This document shows positions 7,941 to 17,252 of a stretch of DNA of 41,250 nucleotides, piece by piece. The stretch is taken from the NCBI GenBank assembly GCA_039715055.1, contig JBDLID010000009.1:1-41250 (forward strand), read 5' to 3'. A program made the position numbers and the translations under genes. Within the stretch, counting starts at the first letter, position 1. Each line of letters begins with the position of its first letter. Under the pieces are notes generated by a model. The model did not search any database. It saw only the letters and a program-made list of their open reading frames with translations, and was not told the DNA's origin. Source of the stretch: JBDLID01 sp039715055. GTDB taxonomy: Bacteria; Desulfobacterota; Desulfobulbia; Desulfobulbales; Desulfocapsaceae.

Positions 7941-8879
7941 ATGCCAAATATCATAAAGATTTTTTCCGGTAACGCCAACCAGCCAATGGCTCAGGAAATC
8001 GCCGATTTTCTGGACCTTCCCCTGTCAGATGTCGACGTGAGGAAGTTCAGTGATGGGGAGATTTTTATTGAGATTAAGGAAAACGTCCGCGGTACCGATG
8101 TTTTTGTTGTTCAGCCTACCTGTACCCCGGTCAATGACCACCTCATGGAACTGGTGATCATGGTAGATGCCCTGCGTCGGGCCTCGGCCAGACGAATCAC
8201 AGCGGTTGTTCCCTATTATGGTTATGCCCGTCAGGATCGCAAGGTGGCGCCCCGGGTGCCGATTTCCGCCAAGGTGGTTGCTGAGATGTTCATGGCAGTG
8301 GGTGTTCGGCGGGTGCTCAGCATGGACCTTCATGCCGGCCAGATTCAGGGGTTTTTCAATATTCCTGTGGATCACCTCTACGCCGCACCGGTGCTCCTTG
8401 AGCATATCAAGAAAAAATTCTCAGATGTTGTTATGGTTTCCCCAGATGCCGGCGGCACCGAGCGAACCCGGGCCTTTGCCAAGAGACTTGATGCGGGCCT
8501 GGCTATTATCGATAAGCGCCGTGATCGCCCCAACGAGTGTGAGGCCATGCATGTTATTGGTGATGTAAGGGGAAAAACAGCGATCATGCTTGACGATATG
8601 GTTGATACCGCAGGTACTTTATGCGCCGGTGCGGCAACGCTGCTGAAGAATGGCGCCAAGGAAGTTCATGCCTGTTGCTCCCATCCGGTTCTGTCAGGTC
8701 CGGCGGTTGAGCGGCTCAATAAATCTGAGATCGAATCATTGGTGGTGACCAATTCAATCCCGTTGACGGGCGAGGCCAGGGAGTGTGACAAGATCAAGGT
8801 GCTCTCCGTCTCTGAACTGCTGGCCAAGGCCATTCACCGCATTCACAATGAAGATTCGGTCAGTTCTCTGTTTGTGTAA
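7941..8879 (+). CDS. prs: ribose-phosphate pyrophosphokinase (PRPP synthase)
   Basis: Cytosolic enzyme making PRPP from ribose 5-phosphate and ATP, feeding nucleotide, histidine and tryptophan synthesis. The 312-residue length is typical of class I. Visible motifs are IKIFSGNANQPMAQEIA at the start, FSDGEIFIEI, YYGYARQDRK, the metal-binding His in SMDLHAGQIQGFF, the flexible-loop region SPDAGGTERTRAFAKRL (class I enzymes usually read DVGGVVRAR, so this is slightly unusual), and the PRPP-binding loop IMLDDMVDTAGTL. The ribosome-binding site is poor (GAAG). Its start follows a terminator hairpin by 17 bp, and rplY is downstream. Confidence 0.97.
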   Translation: MPNIIKIFSGNANQPMAQEIADFLDLPLSDVDVRKFSDGEIFIEIKENVRGTDVFVVQPTCTPVNDHLMELVIMVDALRRASARRITAVVPYYGYARQDRKVAPRVPISAKVVAEMFMAVGVRRVLSMDLHAGQIQGFFNIPVDHLYAAPVLLEHIKKKFSDVVMVSPDAGGTERTRAFAKRLDAGLAIIDKRRDRPNECEAMHVIGDVRGKTAIMLDDMVDTAGTLCAGAATLLKNGAKEVHACCSHPVLSGPAVERLNKSEIESLVVTNSIPLTGEARECDKIKVLSVSELLAKAIHRIHNEDSVSSLFV

Positions 8880-9012
8880 AAAAGATGATGAAATGATGCC
8901 CCTGATAGTCCGGGGCTTGGGAAAATAATATAGAAGTATTTAGATCCGGTATTCACCGGTTTTGATTGTTAAGTCGAATCCAATTTACGGAAAGGACTTG
9001 CAGGAGGACAAA

Positions 9013-9579
9013 ATGATTCAAGTAGAAGTTGCTGCGACAAAGAGAAGTGAGTTCGGCAAAGGCCCCATGCGTCGTCTGCGTGAAGACGGAAAAACCCCGG
9101 CCGTTCTGTACAGTCGTGAGGTGGATGCCCTGCCGCTGACCCTGGATACAAAAAATATTACCAGGGAGTTGATGACCATTCAGCGACGTAATGCTGTATT
9201 GACCATCAATGTGGCCGATGGTGATACCTTTTCCACCATGATTCGCGAGATACAGGTGGACCCGGTTCATGACCACCTGATCCATATCGATCTTCAGGCC
9301 ATCGACATTGCTAAGCCCCGTGAGTACATGGTGCCTATCAATTTTACCGGTGAATCCAAAGGTGTCGCTCTTGGTGGAGCAATGCGTATTGTCGCTAATT
9401 CCGTACAACTCAAAGGATCTCCCCTGGATATTCCCGATACTGTTGAAGTGGATGTGACCGAATTGGAAAGCGGTGACTCCATTGATTTCAGCAATATCGA
9501 GATCCCCGCTAAGGTGACCATGATCACCCCGAGCGATGCCCTCTGTGTTGAGGTCCTCGCCCTTGCCATTGCCCCTTAG
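9013..9579 (+). CDS. rplY: 50S ribosomal protein L25 (long CTC/TL5 type)
   Basis: Ribosomal protein that binds 5S rRNA. The 188-residue form has the N-terminal L25 domain (VEVAATKRSEFGKGPMRRLREDGKTPAVLYS) plus the C-terminal CTC beta domain (VPINFTGESKGVALGGAMRIV, SGDSIDFSNIEIP), unlike the short E. coli protein. ATG at 9013 is preceded by AGGAGGA at 9002-9008, an excellent ribosome-binding site. A strong terminator follows. Gene order prs-rplY-pth is conserved in many bacteria. Confidence 0.96.
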   Translation: MIQVEVAATKRSEFGKGPMRRLREDGKTPAVLYSREVDALPLTLDTKNITRELMTIQRRNAVLTINVADGDTFSTMIREIQVDPVHDHLIHIDLQAIDIAKPREYMVPINFTGESKGVALGGAMRIVANSVQLKGSPLDIPDTVEVDVTELESGDSIDFSNIEIPAKVTMITPSDALCVEVLALAIAP

Positions 9580-9609
9580 GGTCCGGGTCCGGTTGAATCC
9601 GGTTTTTTG

Positions 9610-9651
9610 ATCCGGGAAGAGGTCGTTTGCGCCTTTTCCCGGATTTTTTTT
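9610..9651 (+). terminator. rho-independent terminator after rplY
   Basis: A 13-bp stem with one G-U pair (ATCCGGGAAGAGG with CCTTTTCCCGGAT) closes a 9-nt loop and runs into eight T residues. This is the clearest terminator in the window and ends the prs-rplY unit. Confidence 0.9.
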
Positions 9652-9685
9652 ATCCTGCCTCAACCCTTTCCTGTGTATTGCTTGG

Positions 9686-9717
9686 GGCAGCGTAAAACTG
9701 TTTTACCACAGACTGCC
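9686..9717. promoter_or_regulatory. nested inverted repeat upstream of pth
   Basis: GTAAAAC (9692-9698) and GTTTTAC (9700-9706) form a dyad with a one-base centre, enclosed by GGCAG (9686-9690) and CTGCC (9713-9717). It ends 16 bp before the pth ATG. It could be an operator or a 5' leader hairpin; nothing identifies a binding protein. Confidence 0.25.
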
Positions 9718-9733
9718 ACTGGTGTGATCACGT

Positions 9734-10324
9734 ATGAGTGAACCCTTTATTATTGCCGGTCTGGGTAACCCCGGTAACAACTACGCCGATACCCGACACA
9801 ACATCGGTTTTATGATCGTTGATCAACTGGCCGCCAGGCTTGGCTTTGAGCTTGGCCGGGAAAAATGGTCGGCCAGATGGACATCTGTCGATCTCTGGCA
9901 GCAGCGCGGGATTGTGATCAAGCCGATCACCTATATGAACCGCAGCGGCCAGGCAGCAGCACGTTTTATCGATTTCTACAAGGTTCCCCTCGAACGTGTC
10001 CTGGTCATTCATGACGACCTGGACATGCATCCCGGCCGAATCAAGCTGGTCAAAGGCGGTGGTGCCGGAGGGCATAACGGTATCCGTTCACTGGTCACCG
10101 CCCTTGGTGGAACTGATTTTTTCCGCCTTAAAATCGGTATCGGCCGGCCTGGTCAGGGGGAGGTTCACCCGGACATGCCTGTTGAAAAATATGTCCTGGC
10201 CCCTCTGCCGGAAGGTGAAAAACGACTGCTTGATGAGCGGCTTGAAATCATAGAGCAGGGAGTTGAGCACCTGTTTTGTGACTCTCCGGCCAGGGCCATG
10301 AATCTGCTCAACAGCCTGAAATAA
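9734..10324 (+). CDS. pth: peptidyl-tRNA hydrolase
   Basis: Cytosolic esterase that frees tRNA from drop-off peptidyl-tRNA. Its 196 residues match the bacterial Pth1 family: GLGNPGNNYADTRHNIGF with catalytic His22 and Asn12, MNRSGQAAARFIDFYK, HDDLDMHPGRIKLVKGGG with the conserved Asp, and GGHNGIRSL. The C-terminal helix region (EGEKRLLDERLEIIEQGVEHL) is present. It follows the rplY terminator, so it is probably transcribed separately; the CarD-family gene follows after about 190 bp. Confidence 0.97.
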   Translation: MSEPFIIAGLGNPGNNYADTRHNIGFMIVDQLAARLGFELGREKWSARWTSVDLWQQRGIVIKPITYMNRSGQAAARFIDFYKVPLERVLVIHDDLDMHPGRIKLVKGGGAGGHNGIRSLVTALGGTDFFRLKIGIGRPGQGEVHPDMPVEKYVLAPLPEGEKRLLDERLEIIEQGVEHLFCDSPARAMNLLNSLK

Positions 10325-10511
10325 TATCTCCTGAGAGGGGTTTGTCAGCGGGGTGTCGAAGGCCAGGGCAGCGGATAACTTATTGCAAGCTTTGAGCCTG
10401 AAAAAAGTTTTTCAAGCAAAATCATGTAATTTGTGTTAATGTGAGCACTTGTCGGTAAATAATTTTAATGGGAAGCAATAAAAGTTGCCTGATTCCCAAT
10501 TGGAGGACAGT

Positions 10512-10991
10512 GTGTTTGCGGAAGGTGATATGGCCGTTTATCCGGCTCATGGAGTAGGGGTGATTGAAGCGATTGAGACCCAAACGGTTGCCGGAACGGA
10601 CCAGGCGTTTTACGTCATGAAAATCATTGACAATGATATGAAGATCATGATTCCCACCGTCAGCAGTGACAATGTGGGACTCAGGGCTATTATATCAAAG
10701 AAGGAAGTGGTAAAGGTTTTCGCCATCCTTGAGGATCGGGATATTGAAATCGGAACCCAGACCTGGAATCGCCGCTATCGCGATTACATGGAAAAAATCA
10801 AGACCGGTTCGGTGTATGAGGTCGCTGTAGTCCTCCGTGACCTGTATCTTCTCAGTGTTGACAAAGACCTCTCCTATGGTGAGCGGAAGATGATGGACAC
10901 TGCAAAAGGTCTGCTCGTCAAAGAACTTTCACTGGCCAAAAAGGAAAAAGAGGACAAGGTCGCCAAGCAGATCGAAAAAATATTTTCCTGA
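10512..10991 (+). CDS. CarD-family RNA polymerase-binding regulator
   Basis: CarD/CdnL/TRCF-type protein that binds the RNA polymerase beta subunit and stabilises open promoter complexes. The Tudor-like RNAP-interaction domain is at the N-terminus (GDMAVYPAHGVGVIEAIE), followed by a helical DNA-contacting domain (NRRYRDYMEKIKTG, VLRDLYLLSVDKDLSYGERKMMDTAKGLLVKELS). GTG at 10512 is chosen because GGAGG lies five bases upstream (10502-10506) and the protein then begins at the family's usual position (MF-x-x-GD-x-x-VYPAHG), giving 159 residues; a TTG at 10485 would add nine unconserved residues. About 190 bp precede it, A/T-rich with no confident promoter. Family members often control rRNA genes and stress adaptation. 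Confidence 0.92.
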   Translation: MFAEGDMAVYPAHGVGVIEAIETQTVAGTDQAFYVMKIIDNDMKIMIPTVSSDNVGLRAIISKKEVVKVFAILEDRDIEIGTQTWNRRYRDYMEKIKTGSVYEVAVVLRDLYLLSVDKDLSYGERKMMDTAKGLLVKELSLAKKEKEDKVAKQIEKIFS

Positions 10992-11086
10992 AAATTTCTA
11001 TATTATTCAACCAGTAGACCAGGCATGGATAGTGTCTGTCACCGGTCTGCTGTTTTTTAAGTCACTCTTGATTTCATCTCGTGATC

Positions 11087-12073
11087 ATGGCCGATATCAA
11101 TCGGTCCCTTCCTGAAGAGGGATCTGCATCCCCTGACTTCCAATTTCCAATCGATGACGCTCAAGCCGGTCATCGATTGGATCGTTTTCTCTGCAGCTGT
11201 CTTGAAGATGTCTCCCGGGCTCTTATTAATGACTCGTTGACCAGGAAACTGATCCTGGTCAACGGTGAGGTTAAAAAAAAGAGTTACCGGCTTCGTGCTG
11301 GAGATCAGGTGGCCGGCTGCCTCTGTCAGCCAGCGGTCATTGATCTTGCGCCCGAGCCTGTTGATTTTACCATTCTCCATGAGGACGACCACCTCCTGGT
11401 TCTTTCCAAGCCACCCGGACTTGTTGTTCATCCCGGCAGCGGCAACAGCAGCGGCACCCTTGTCAATGGACTGCTGCATCACTGCGCAGCCCTCTCAGAA
11501 GTAGGGGATGAATTGCGGCCCGGAATCGTTCATCGCCTGGACAAGGATACCTCCGGAGCTATGGTGGTGGCCAAAGACAGCATCACCCATCGATACCTGG
11601 TAGAGCAGTTCAAGAACCGAACCGTCAAAAAAGAATATGTCGCTCTTGTCTGCGGGCGCATGGAGCGGCCCAGCGGAAGGATCGTTGCAGCCATCGGCCG
11701 TCATTCGGTGAATCGACAGAAGATGGCTGTCCGGGAACCAAGCGGCCGCTATGCCGCCACATCCTGGCAGCTCCTTCATATATTTGAGCAGGGCTACTCA
11801 CTGCTGCGGCTCAAAATTGAGACCGGTCGAACACACCAGATCAGAGTGCACATGAGTCATCTGGGCCATCCCGTTGCAGGTGACCAGCTTTATGGCCGCA
11901 ATAGTGGAAAGGTGACATGTCCCCGCCAGCTGCTTCACGCTGCCACCCTGGGATTTATCCATCCTGTCAGCACCAACTTTATGAGCTTTAAGGCCCCGTT
12001 GTGGGCCGATTTTTCAGCGGCTCTGCTCCGGCTTGATCCCGGTCTTGACAGACTGGTCGGTGAACTACGATGA
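11087..12073 (+). CDS. rluD: ribosomal large subunit pseudouridine synthase, RluD type
   Basis: RluA-family pseudouridine synthase of about 328 residues, expected to modify helix 69 of 23S rRNA. The N-terminal S4 RNA-binding domain (RLDRFLCSCLEDVSRALINDSL) is followed by the catalytic domain with HRLDKDTSGAMVVAK, where the catalytic Asp is residue 154. ETGRTHQIRVHMSHLGHPVAGD and LHAATLGFIHP are typical. Assignment as RluD over RluC/RluA rests on the overall domain pattern and is not certain. ATG at 11087 is taken over GTG at 11081; neither has a clear ribosome-binding site. The stop overlaps coaE by 4 nt. Confidence 0.88.
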   Translation: MADINRSLPEEGSASPDFQFPIDDAQAGHRLDRFLCSCLEDVSRALINDSLTRKLILVNGEVKKKSYRLRAGDQVAGCLCQPAVIDLAPEPVDFTILHEDDHLLVLSKPPGLVVHPGSGNSSGTLVNGLLHHCAALSEVGDELRPGIVHRLDKDTSGAMVVAKDSITHRYLVEQFKNRTVKKEYVALVCGRMERPSGRIVAAIGRHSVNRQKMAVREPSGRYAATSWQLLHIFEQGYSLLRLKIETGRTHQIRVHMSHLGHPVAGDQLYGRNSGKVTCPRQLLHAATLGFIHPVSTNFMSFKAPLWADFSAALLRLDPGLDRLVGELR

Positions 12074-12681
12074 ATATAGGTGTTACCGGAGTCATGGGTG
12101 GCGGAAAGAGCAGGGTCGCCCACAGGCTAGGCCACCTTCTTGACGCCCATCTGCTCAATGTTGACCTGGTCTGTCGTGATCTTCTGCAAAAAGGAGCGCC
12201 CGGCTGGCAGGGCATGAAAAACCTCTGGGCAGACCGCTTTTTTGATCAAAGAGGTGAGGTTGACAGGTCCAGGCTGCGCAGTCAGATATTTGCAGACCCG
12301 CACCTGCGCAGTTCCCTGGAGTCGATCCTTCACCCTTTGACAAGGCAGGCTGTTTTTGATGCATTCCGTCGCTGTAAAGAAGCAGGAATTTTTCTGATCG
12401 TTGAGGTGCCGCTTCTTTTTGAAGTTGGCTGGCAGGATGATTTCGATCGGGTTGTGGTGGTTTATGCCGATCCGCTGACCGCTGTTTCCAGGATCGTGAA
12501 ACGAGACGGTGTTGACTGCCAGGCTGCCAGCAGGTCACTGGAGAGTCAGATGCCTGGTGCGCAAAAAGCGTTGCAGGGTGACTGGACCATTAATAATTCA
12601 GGACATTATGCCGATACTATTCTGCAGCTGAATCACCTGGTACAACTCATCAGGAAAGAACTCAAGCGGTCGTCGTCTTAA
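12070..12681 (+). CDS. coaE: dephospho-CoA kinase
   Basis: P-loop kinase catalysing the last step of coenzyme A synthesis, phosphorylating the 3' hydroxyl of dephospho-CoA. The 203-residue length is right. The Walker A region is GVTGVMGGGKSRVAHRLG (family consensus GGIGSGKS; the second Gly-x-Gly is slightly altered but GGGKS is intact). LLNVDLVCRDLL carries the catalytic Asp region, ILHPLTRQAVFDAF and VEVPLLFEVGWQDDFDRVVVVYAD are conserved. It starts within the rluD stop (ATGA), so it is translationally coupled. Nothing recognisable follows for 620 bp. Confidence 0.94.
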   Translation: MNIGVTGVMGGGKSRVAHRLGHLLDAHLLNVDLVCRDLLQKGAPGWQGMKNLWADRFFDQRGEVDRSRLRSQIFADPHLRSSLESILHPLTRQAVFDAFRRCKEAGIFLIVEVPLLFEVGWQDDFDRVVVVYADPLTAVSRIVKRDGVDCQAASRSLESQMPGAQKALQGDWTINNSGHYADTILQLNHLVQLIRKELKRSSS

Positions 12682-12708
12682 GAAAGGGTAAACCCTGTTT
12701 GAAAAACC

Positions 12709-12740
12709 TTGACAGGGGTATGGGAAGACCTTACTATAAT
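12709..12740 (+). promoter_or_regulatory. candidate sigma70 promoter upstream of the rho gap
   Basis: A consensus TTGACA (12709-12714) is followed by TACTAT (12732-12737) at 17 bp, or by a perfect TATAAT (12735-12740) at the less favourable spacing of 20 bp. It lies about 570 bp ahead of rho, so the transcript would have a long untranslated stretch or be a separate RNA. Confidence 0.5.
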
Positions 12741-13303
12741 TTCAATTAAAGACAACGTCCCGCCTGAACGAACCGTGACGGTTCGCCAGTATACCAGCTT
12801 CAGCCTAGGCAATCTTCTCGTAAAATAGATTGCACAAATTCCAAAAATACATAACGAACCCACAGTTAAATTTACACTCCGTAAACCGGTCATTGCCCAA
12901 TATTCGGAGAGTATGAAATTATCGAATCAGCCACTCCTGTTATTTTTATAAATGACGGTTTTTTTCTGTCATTTCCAACGACCTGCAGACCTGCTTGGGG
13001 CTGCCGAAGAGGGTGTGGCAACCAACTACTGATAAAAACTCTGACTAACAAACGTATTTTATCCCAGGCGGTACTGTATTGGGGCCAAATCGGGGCACTG
13101 TAGGGTGCCTTGAAAAATTAGTATTTAAGGTCAAAGTTTTTGCCACGGCTAGAGAGCCTGGAACAACGGTAAATTGTCTGGCCGGTCGGTATAGAATTTC
13201 AAAAACTAATAGAAATATCCTATTCATTCTTGATTTGGTTCAAGGATGAGTGACTTAAATAACTCCACCTGTATAAAGCCATCCAAAAGGAGAAGAGCAC
13301 TTG
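12741..13303. other. gene-free region between coaE and rho
   Basis: No convincing coding frame on either strand. It is more A/T-rich than the flanking genes. It holds a 7-bp hairpin with a 3-nt loop (12769-12785), a second inverted repeat AAATGAC/GTCATTT around a T-rich loop (12950-12974), and at 13101-13119 a 19-bp motif that recurs once more in the window. The candidate promoter just upstream could drive a small RNA or a long rho leader. Confidence 0.4.
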
Positions 13304-14554
<1,251 letters not shown>

Positions 14555-14559
14555 CCTGA

Positions 14560-14599
14560 ATATTTCACGAGCAGCCGCCAATATCGACCCGTGAAATAT
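14560..14599 (+). terminator. inverted repeat after rho
   Basis: A perfect 10-bp stem, ATATTTCACG (14560-14569) with CGTGAAATAT (14590-14599), encloses a 20-nt loop just after the rho stop. There is no T tract, so it is not a standard intrinsic terminator; it may instead stabilise the mRNA end. Confidence 0.35.
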
Positions 14600-14671
14600 C
14601 CAGGCAGGAAACACCTTTTGTGTGAACGCCCATCTAATTTGGCTGTATCGTTCGGGGCTTGATTATTTTTG

Positions 14672-14699
14672 TTGAAATTCTGGTCCTGTTCAGTATATT
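14672..14699 (+). promoter_or_regulatory. candidate promoter for rpmE
   Basis: TTGAAA (14672-14677) and TATATT (14694-14699) are separated by 16 bp. The predicted leader is about 70 nt and contains a GGCC/GGCC hairpin. L31 is autoregulated in some bacteria, so this leader is a place to look for such control. Confidence 0.45.
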
Positions 14700-14774
14700 T
14701 ACGTGTTTTACTCTTATGGAAATAAGGCCTCTTGGTTTGGCCAATGGATAAATTGTTTGTAAGGAATTGATATT

Positions 14775-14993
14775 ATGAAAAAAGATATACACCCCGAATA
14801 TCATGTGATCAATGCTGTCTGTGCCTGCGGCAATGAAGTTGAAGTCGGCTCTGTCGATACGGAAATGAAGGTTGAGATCTGTTCCGCCTGCCATCCCTTT
14901 TTTACCGGAAAGCAGAAGCTGGTCGATACTGCCGGCCGTATTGAAAAATTCAAAAAGCGCTACGCCAAACACTTTGCCGACAAAGGTGCCTGA
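14775..14993 (+). CDS. rpmE: 50S ribosomal protein L31 (zinc-binding type)
   Basis: Ribosomal protein of 72 residues that bridges the large subunit 5S region to the small-subunit head. The four zinc-ligand Cys of the C+ form are present at 16, 18, 36 and 39 (VCACGN and ICSACHPF), so this is the zinc-containing paralogue normally used when zinc is plentiful. FTGKQKLVDTAGRIEKFKKRY is the family C-terminal block. AAGGA lies upstream. It sits between rho and prfA, an order widespread in bacteria. Confidence 0.97.
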   Translation: MKKDIHPEYHVINAVCACGNEVEVGSVDTEMKVEICSACHPFFTGKQKLVDTAGRIEKFKKRYAKHFADKGA

Positions 14994-15229
14994 TTGGCAA
15001 TACCTTTTTCTTAGTTGTTTTTCTTTTTTGGAGTCCACAGCGATGAGTGTTCATTCCTGTGGACTTTTTGTTTGTACTCCCCCTGTACCCTCATCTGCCA
15101 GGCCGAACTGAATCTGGTATCTGTCAGGAAATTGGTTACGGAAATCCGTCAGCCTGGCGGGCCTTGTTTTTTCCGGCCGTCTGAGAGCTGTCTAGTCGAG
15201 CCGCAGTTCAAGTCATCTTAGAGTTCACC

Positions 15230-16294
15230 ATGTTTGATAAATTTCATGACATAGAAGAGAAACTTTCTCACCTGGAAGGCAAGCTGTCTGATCCGTCTCT
15301 GATCAGTGATCAGAATGCTTATCAGAAAGTTGCCAGGGAGCATGCTCACCTCACCAAGCTCAATGAACTCAACAGTGGCTACAGGCAGGCCCAGGCTGAT
15401 TTGATCGAGAACAAAGAGCTGCTCCAGGAGGATGACGAGGAACTTCGTGAGCTGGCCAAGGCCGAGATCGAGGAACTGAAGGAACGGATTGTCCAACTTG
15501 AGGAAGAGATCAAGATTCTCCTCCTGCCCAAGGATCCAAATGATGAGAAGAATACCTTCCTGGAAATCAGGGCCGGCACCGGCGGCGATGAGGCGGCTCT
15601 TTTTGTCGGTGATCTGTTTCGTATGTACTCCCGTTTTGCTGAAAGCCAGGGTTGGAAAATTGAAATTATGGATTCCAGTCCCCTTGGAATTGGTGGTTTC
15701 AAAGAAATTGTCGCCCTTATCAGTGGAGAAATGGTCTACTCAAAACTCAAGTATGAGAGCGGAGTTCATCGCGTCCAGCGTGTGCCTGAGACCGAAACCC
15801 AGGGTCGTATTCATACCTCGGCGGTCACTGTCGCAATCCTGCCTGAGGCTGACGAGGTCGAAGTTAATATCAACATGAATGAGCTTAAATTTGATGTTTT
15901 TCGTTCCTCAGGTCCCGGCGGTCAGTCGGTGAACACAACTGACTCGGCAGTACGGATCACACATCTGCCCACAGGGCTTGTGGTTATCTGCCAGGATGAA
16001 AAATCTCAGCACAAGAACAAGGCCAAGGCCTTGACTGTTTTACGTGCCAGACTGCTTGACAAGGTCGAACAGGAACATCACGACAAGATCTCCCAAGATC
16101 GAAAAAGTCAGGTTGGCTCTGGTGACCGCAGTGAGAGGATCAGGACCTATAATTTCCCCCAGGGCCGCCTCACCGATCACCGAATCAACCTCACTCTCTA
16201 TAAGCTGGATAACATAATGGCCGGAAAGCTTGAAGATGTGATTTTTCCACTCATTGCCCACGATCAGGCCGAGCAGTTGAACGCTATCCAGTAA
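15230..16294 (+). CDS. prfA: peptide chain release factor 1
   Basis: Class I release factor that recognises UAA and UAG. The 354 residues show a helical N-terminal domain, the codon-recognition tripeptide PET within RVPETETQGRIHTS (RF1 has PxT, RF2 has SPF), and the universal GGQ in RSSGPGGQSVNTTDSAV. No programmed frameshift site is present, as expected for RF1 and not RF2. Assignment as RF1 matters here because UGA is left to RF2 or to selenocysteine insertion. prmC, whose product methylates the GGQ Gln, follows after 25 bp. Confidence 0.97.
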   Translation: MFDKFHDIEEKLSHLEGKLSDPSLISDQNAYQKVAREHAHLTKLNELNSGYRQAQADLIENKELLQEDDEELRELAKAEIEELKERIVQLEEEIKILLLPKDPNDEKNTFLEIRAGTGGDEAALFVGDLFRMYSRFAESQGWKIEIMDSSPLGIGGFKEIVALISGEMVYSKLKYESGVHRVQRVPETETQGRIHTSAVTVAILPEADEVEVNINMNELKFDVFRSSGPGGQSVNTTDSAVRITHLPTGLVVICQDEKSQHKNKAKALTVLRARLLDKVEQEHHDKISQDRKSQVGSGDRSERIRTYNFPQGRLTDHRINLTLYKLDNIMAGKLEDVIFPLIAHDQAEQLNAIQ

Positions 16295-16319
16295 GAATTG
16301 ATTTGGTTTTTCAGAATCG

Positions 16320-17201
16320 ATGAGCAAAACTATCCTCAGTTTGCTCGACCAGGGCAGTGAAACTCTCAAAGACGCCGGGGTCGAACAGCCCCGTAACGAG
16401 GCGCTGCTTCTCCTCGGACATTGTCTTGAAAAGAGCCGCACCGAGCTTTTTCTTGGTGGCAGCGAACTGGTTTCAGAGCAGGTATGTCGCCATTATTTTG
16501 ATTTTGTCGCGAGGCGGGCATCTCGAGAGCCCTTTGCCTACATTACCGGCCGGCGTGAGTTCTGGTCACTGGATTTTGGCGTTTGTCCGTCGGTCCTCAT
16601 CCCGCGTCCGGAAACGGAATTCCTCCTGGAAAAACTCCTGGCCGAAACCCGAGGCAGCGATATCGGCAGCGGGCTGGTTCTTGACCTGTGCTGCGGCAGC
16701 GGAGTGATTGCGGTTGTACTGGCGCGCGAGCTTGGCGTTAATGTCATCGCTTCCGATTGCTCTCCTGCGGCTTTGACAATCGCCCGTCAAAACAGTGTTA
16801 ACCATTTGGGCAGGGGAAAGGTTGAGCTTGTATGCGGAGATCTGCTCGATTTTATGTTACCCCGTGAGCAGTTCTCTCTGATTGTCTCCAATCCGCCATA
16901 TGTAAAAAGCAGTGAGGTTGATTTTGAGCTGCAGCCTGAGGTGGCGGAGTATGAGCCTCGCCTGGCTCTTGATGGTGGTGCTGATGGACTGGATCTGATA
17001 AAAATGATCTGCGCTCAACTGCCGCAAATGTTGCAGCCGCAGGGACATTTTTTTATGGAAATCGGTGCCGATCAGGGGAGTGCGGTCTCTGATCTGCTCA
17101 TGGAATGCAGGATAAACGGTGAAAAACAGTTTGATCTGGTCCGAATCTACCGGGACTATTCCGGCCGTGAGCGGGTTGCCCATGCAGTGAAAATTAGTTG
17201 A
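16320..17201 (+). CDS. prmC: release factor glutamine methyltransferase
   Basis: SAM-dependent methylase (HemK/PrmC) that N5-methylates the Gln of the GGQ motif in release factors. 293 residues: an N-terminal helical substrate domain ending in FAYITGRREFW, the SAM motif VLDLCCGSGVIAVVLARE, and the catalytic NPPY in LIVSNPPYVKSSEVDFELQPEV. ATG at 16320 follows prfA closely, so the enzyme and its substrate are probably co-transcribed. The LDGGADGLDLIK block is also diagnostic. Confidence 0.96.
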   Translation: MSKTILSLLDQGSETLKDAGVEQPRNEALLLLGHCLEKSRTELFLGGSELVSEQVCRHYFDFVARRASREPFAYITGRREFWSLDFGVCPSVLIPRPETEFLLEKLLAETRGSDIGSGLVLDLCCGSGVIAVVLARELGVNVIASDCSPAALTIARQNSVNHLGRGKVELVCGDLLDFMLPREQFSLIVSNPPYVKSSEVDFELQPEVAEYEPRLALDGGADGLDLIKMICAQLPQMLQPQGHFFMEIGADQGSAVSDLLMECRINGEKQFDLVRIYRDYSGRERVAHAVKIS

Positions 17202-17252
17202 ACGGTTGGTGAGAGCTTTTGCGACACTACTTTGAGAACAGGGTGAGAATAA

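Noticed and set aside
12950..12974. Terminator at the AAATGAC/GTCATTT hairpin
   Set aside because: The T run is in the loop, not after the stem, so it is not a standard terminator.
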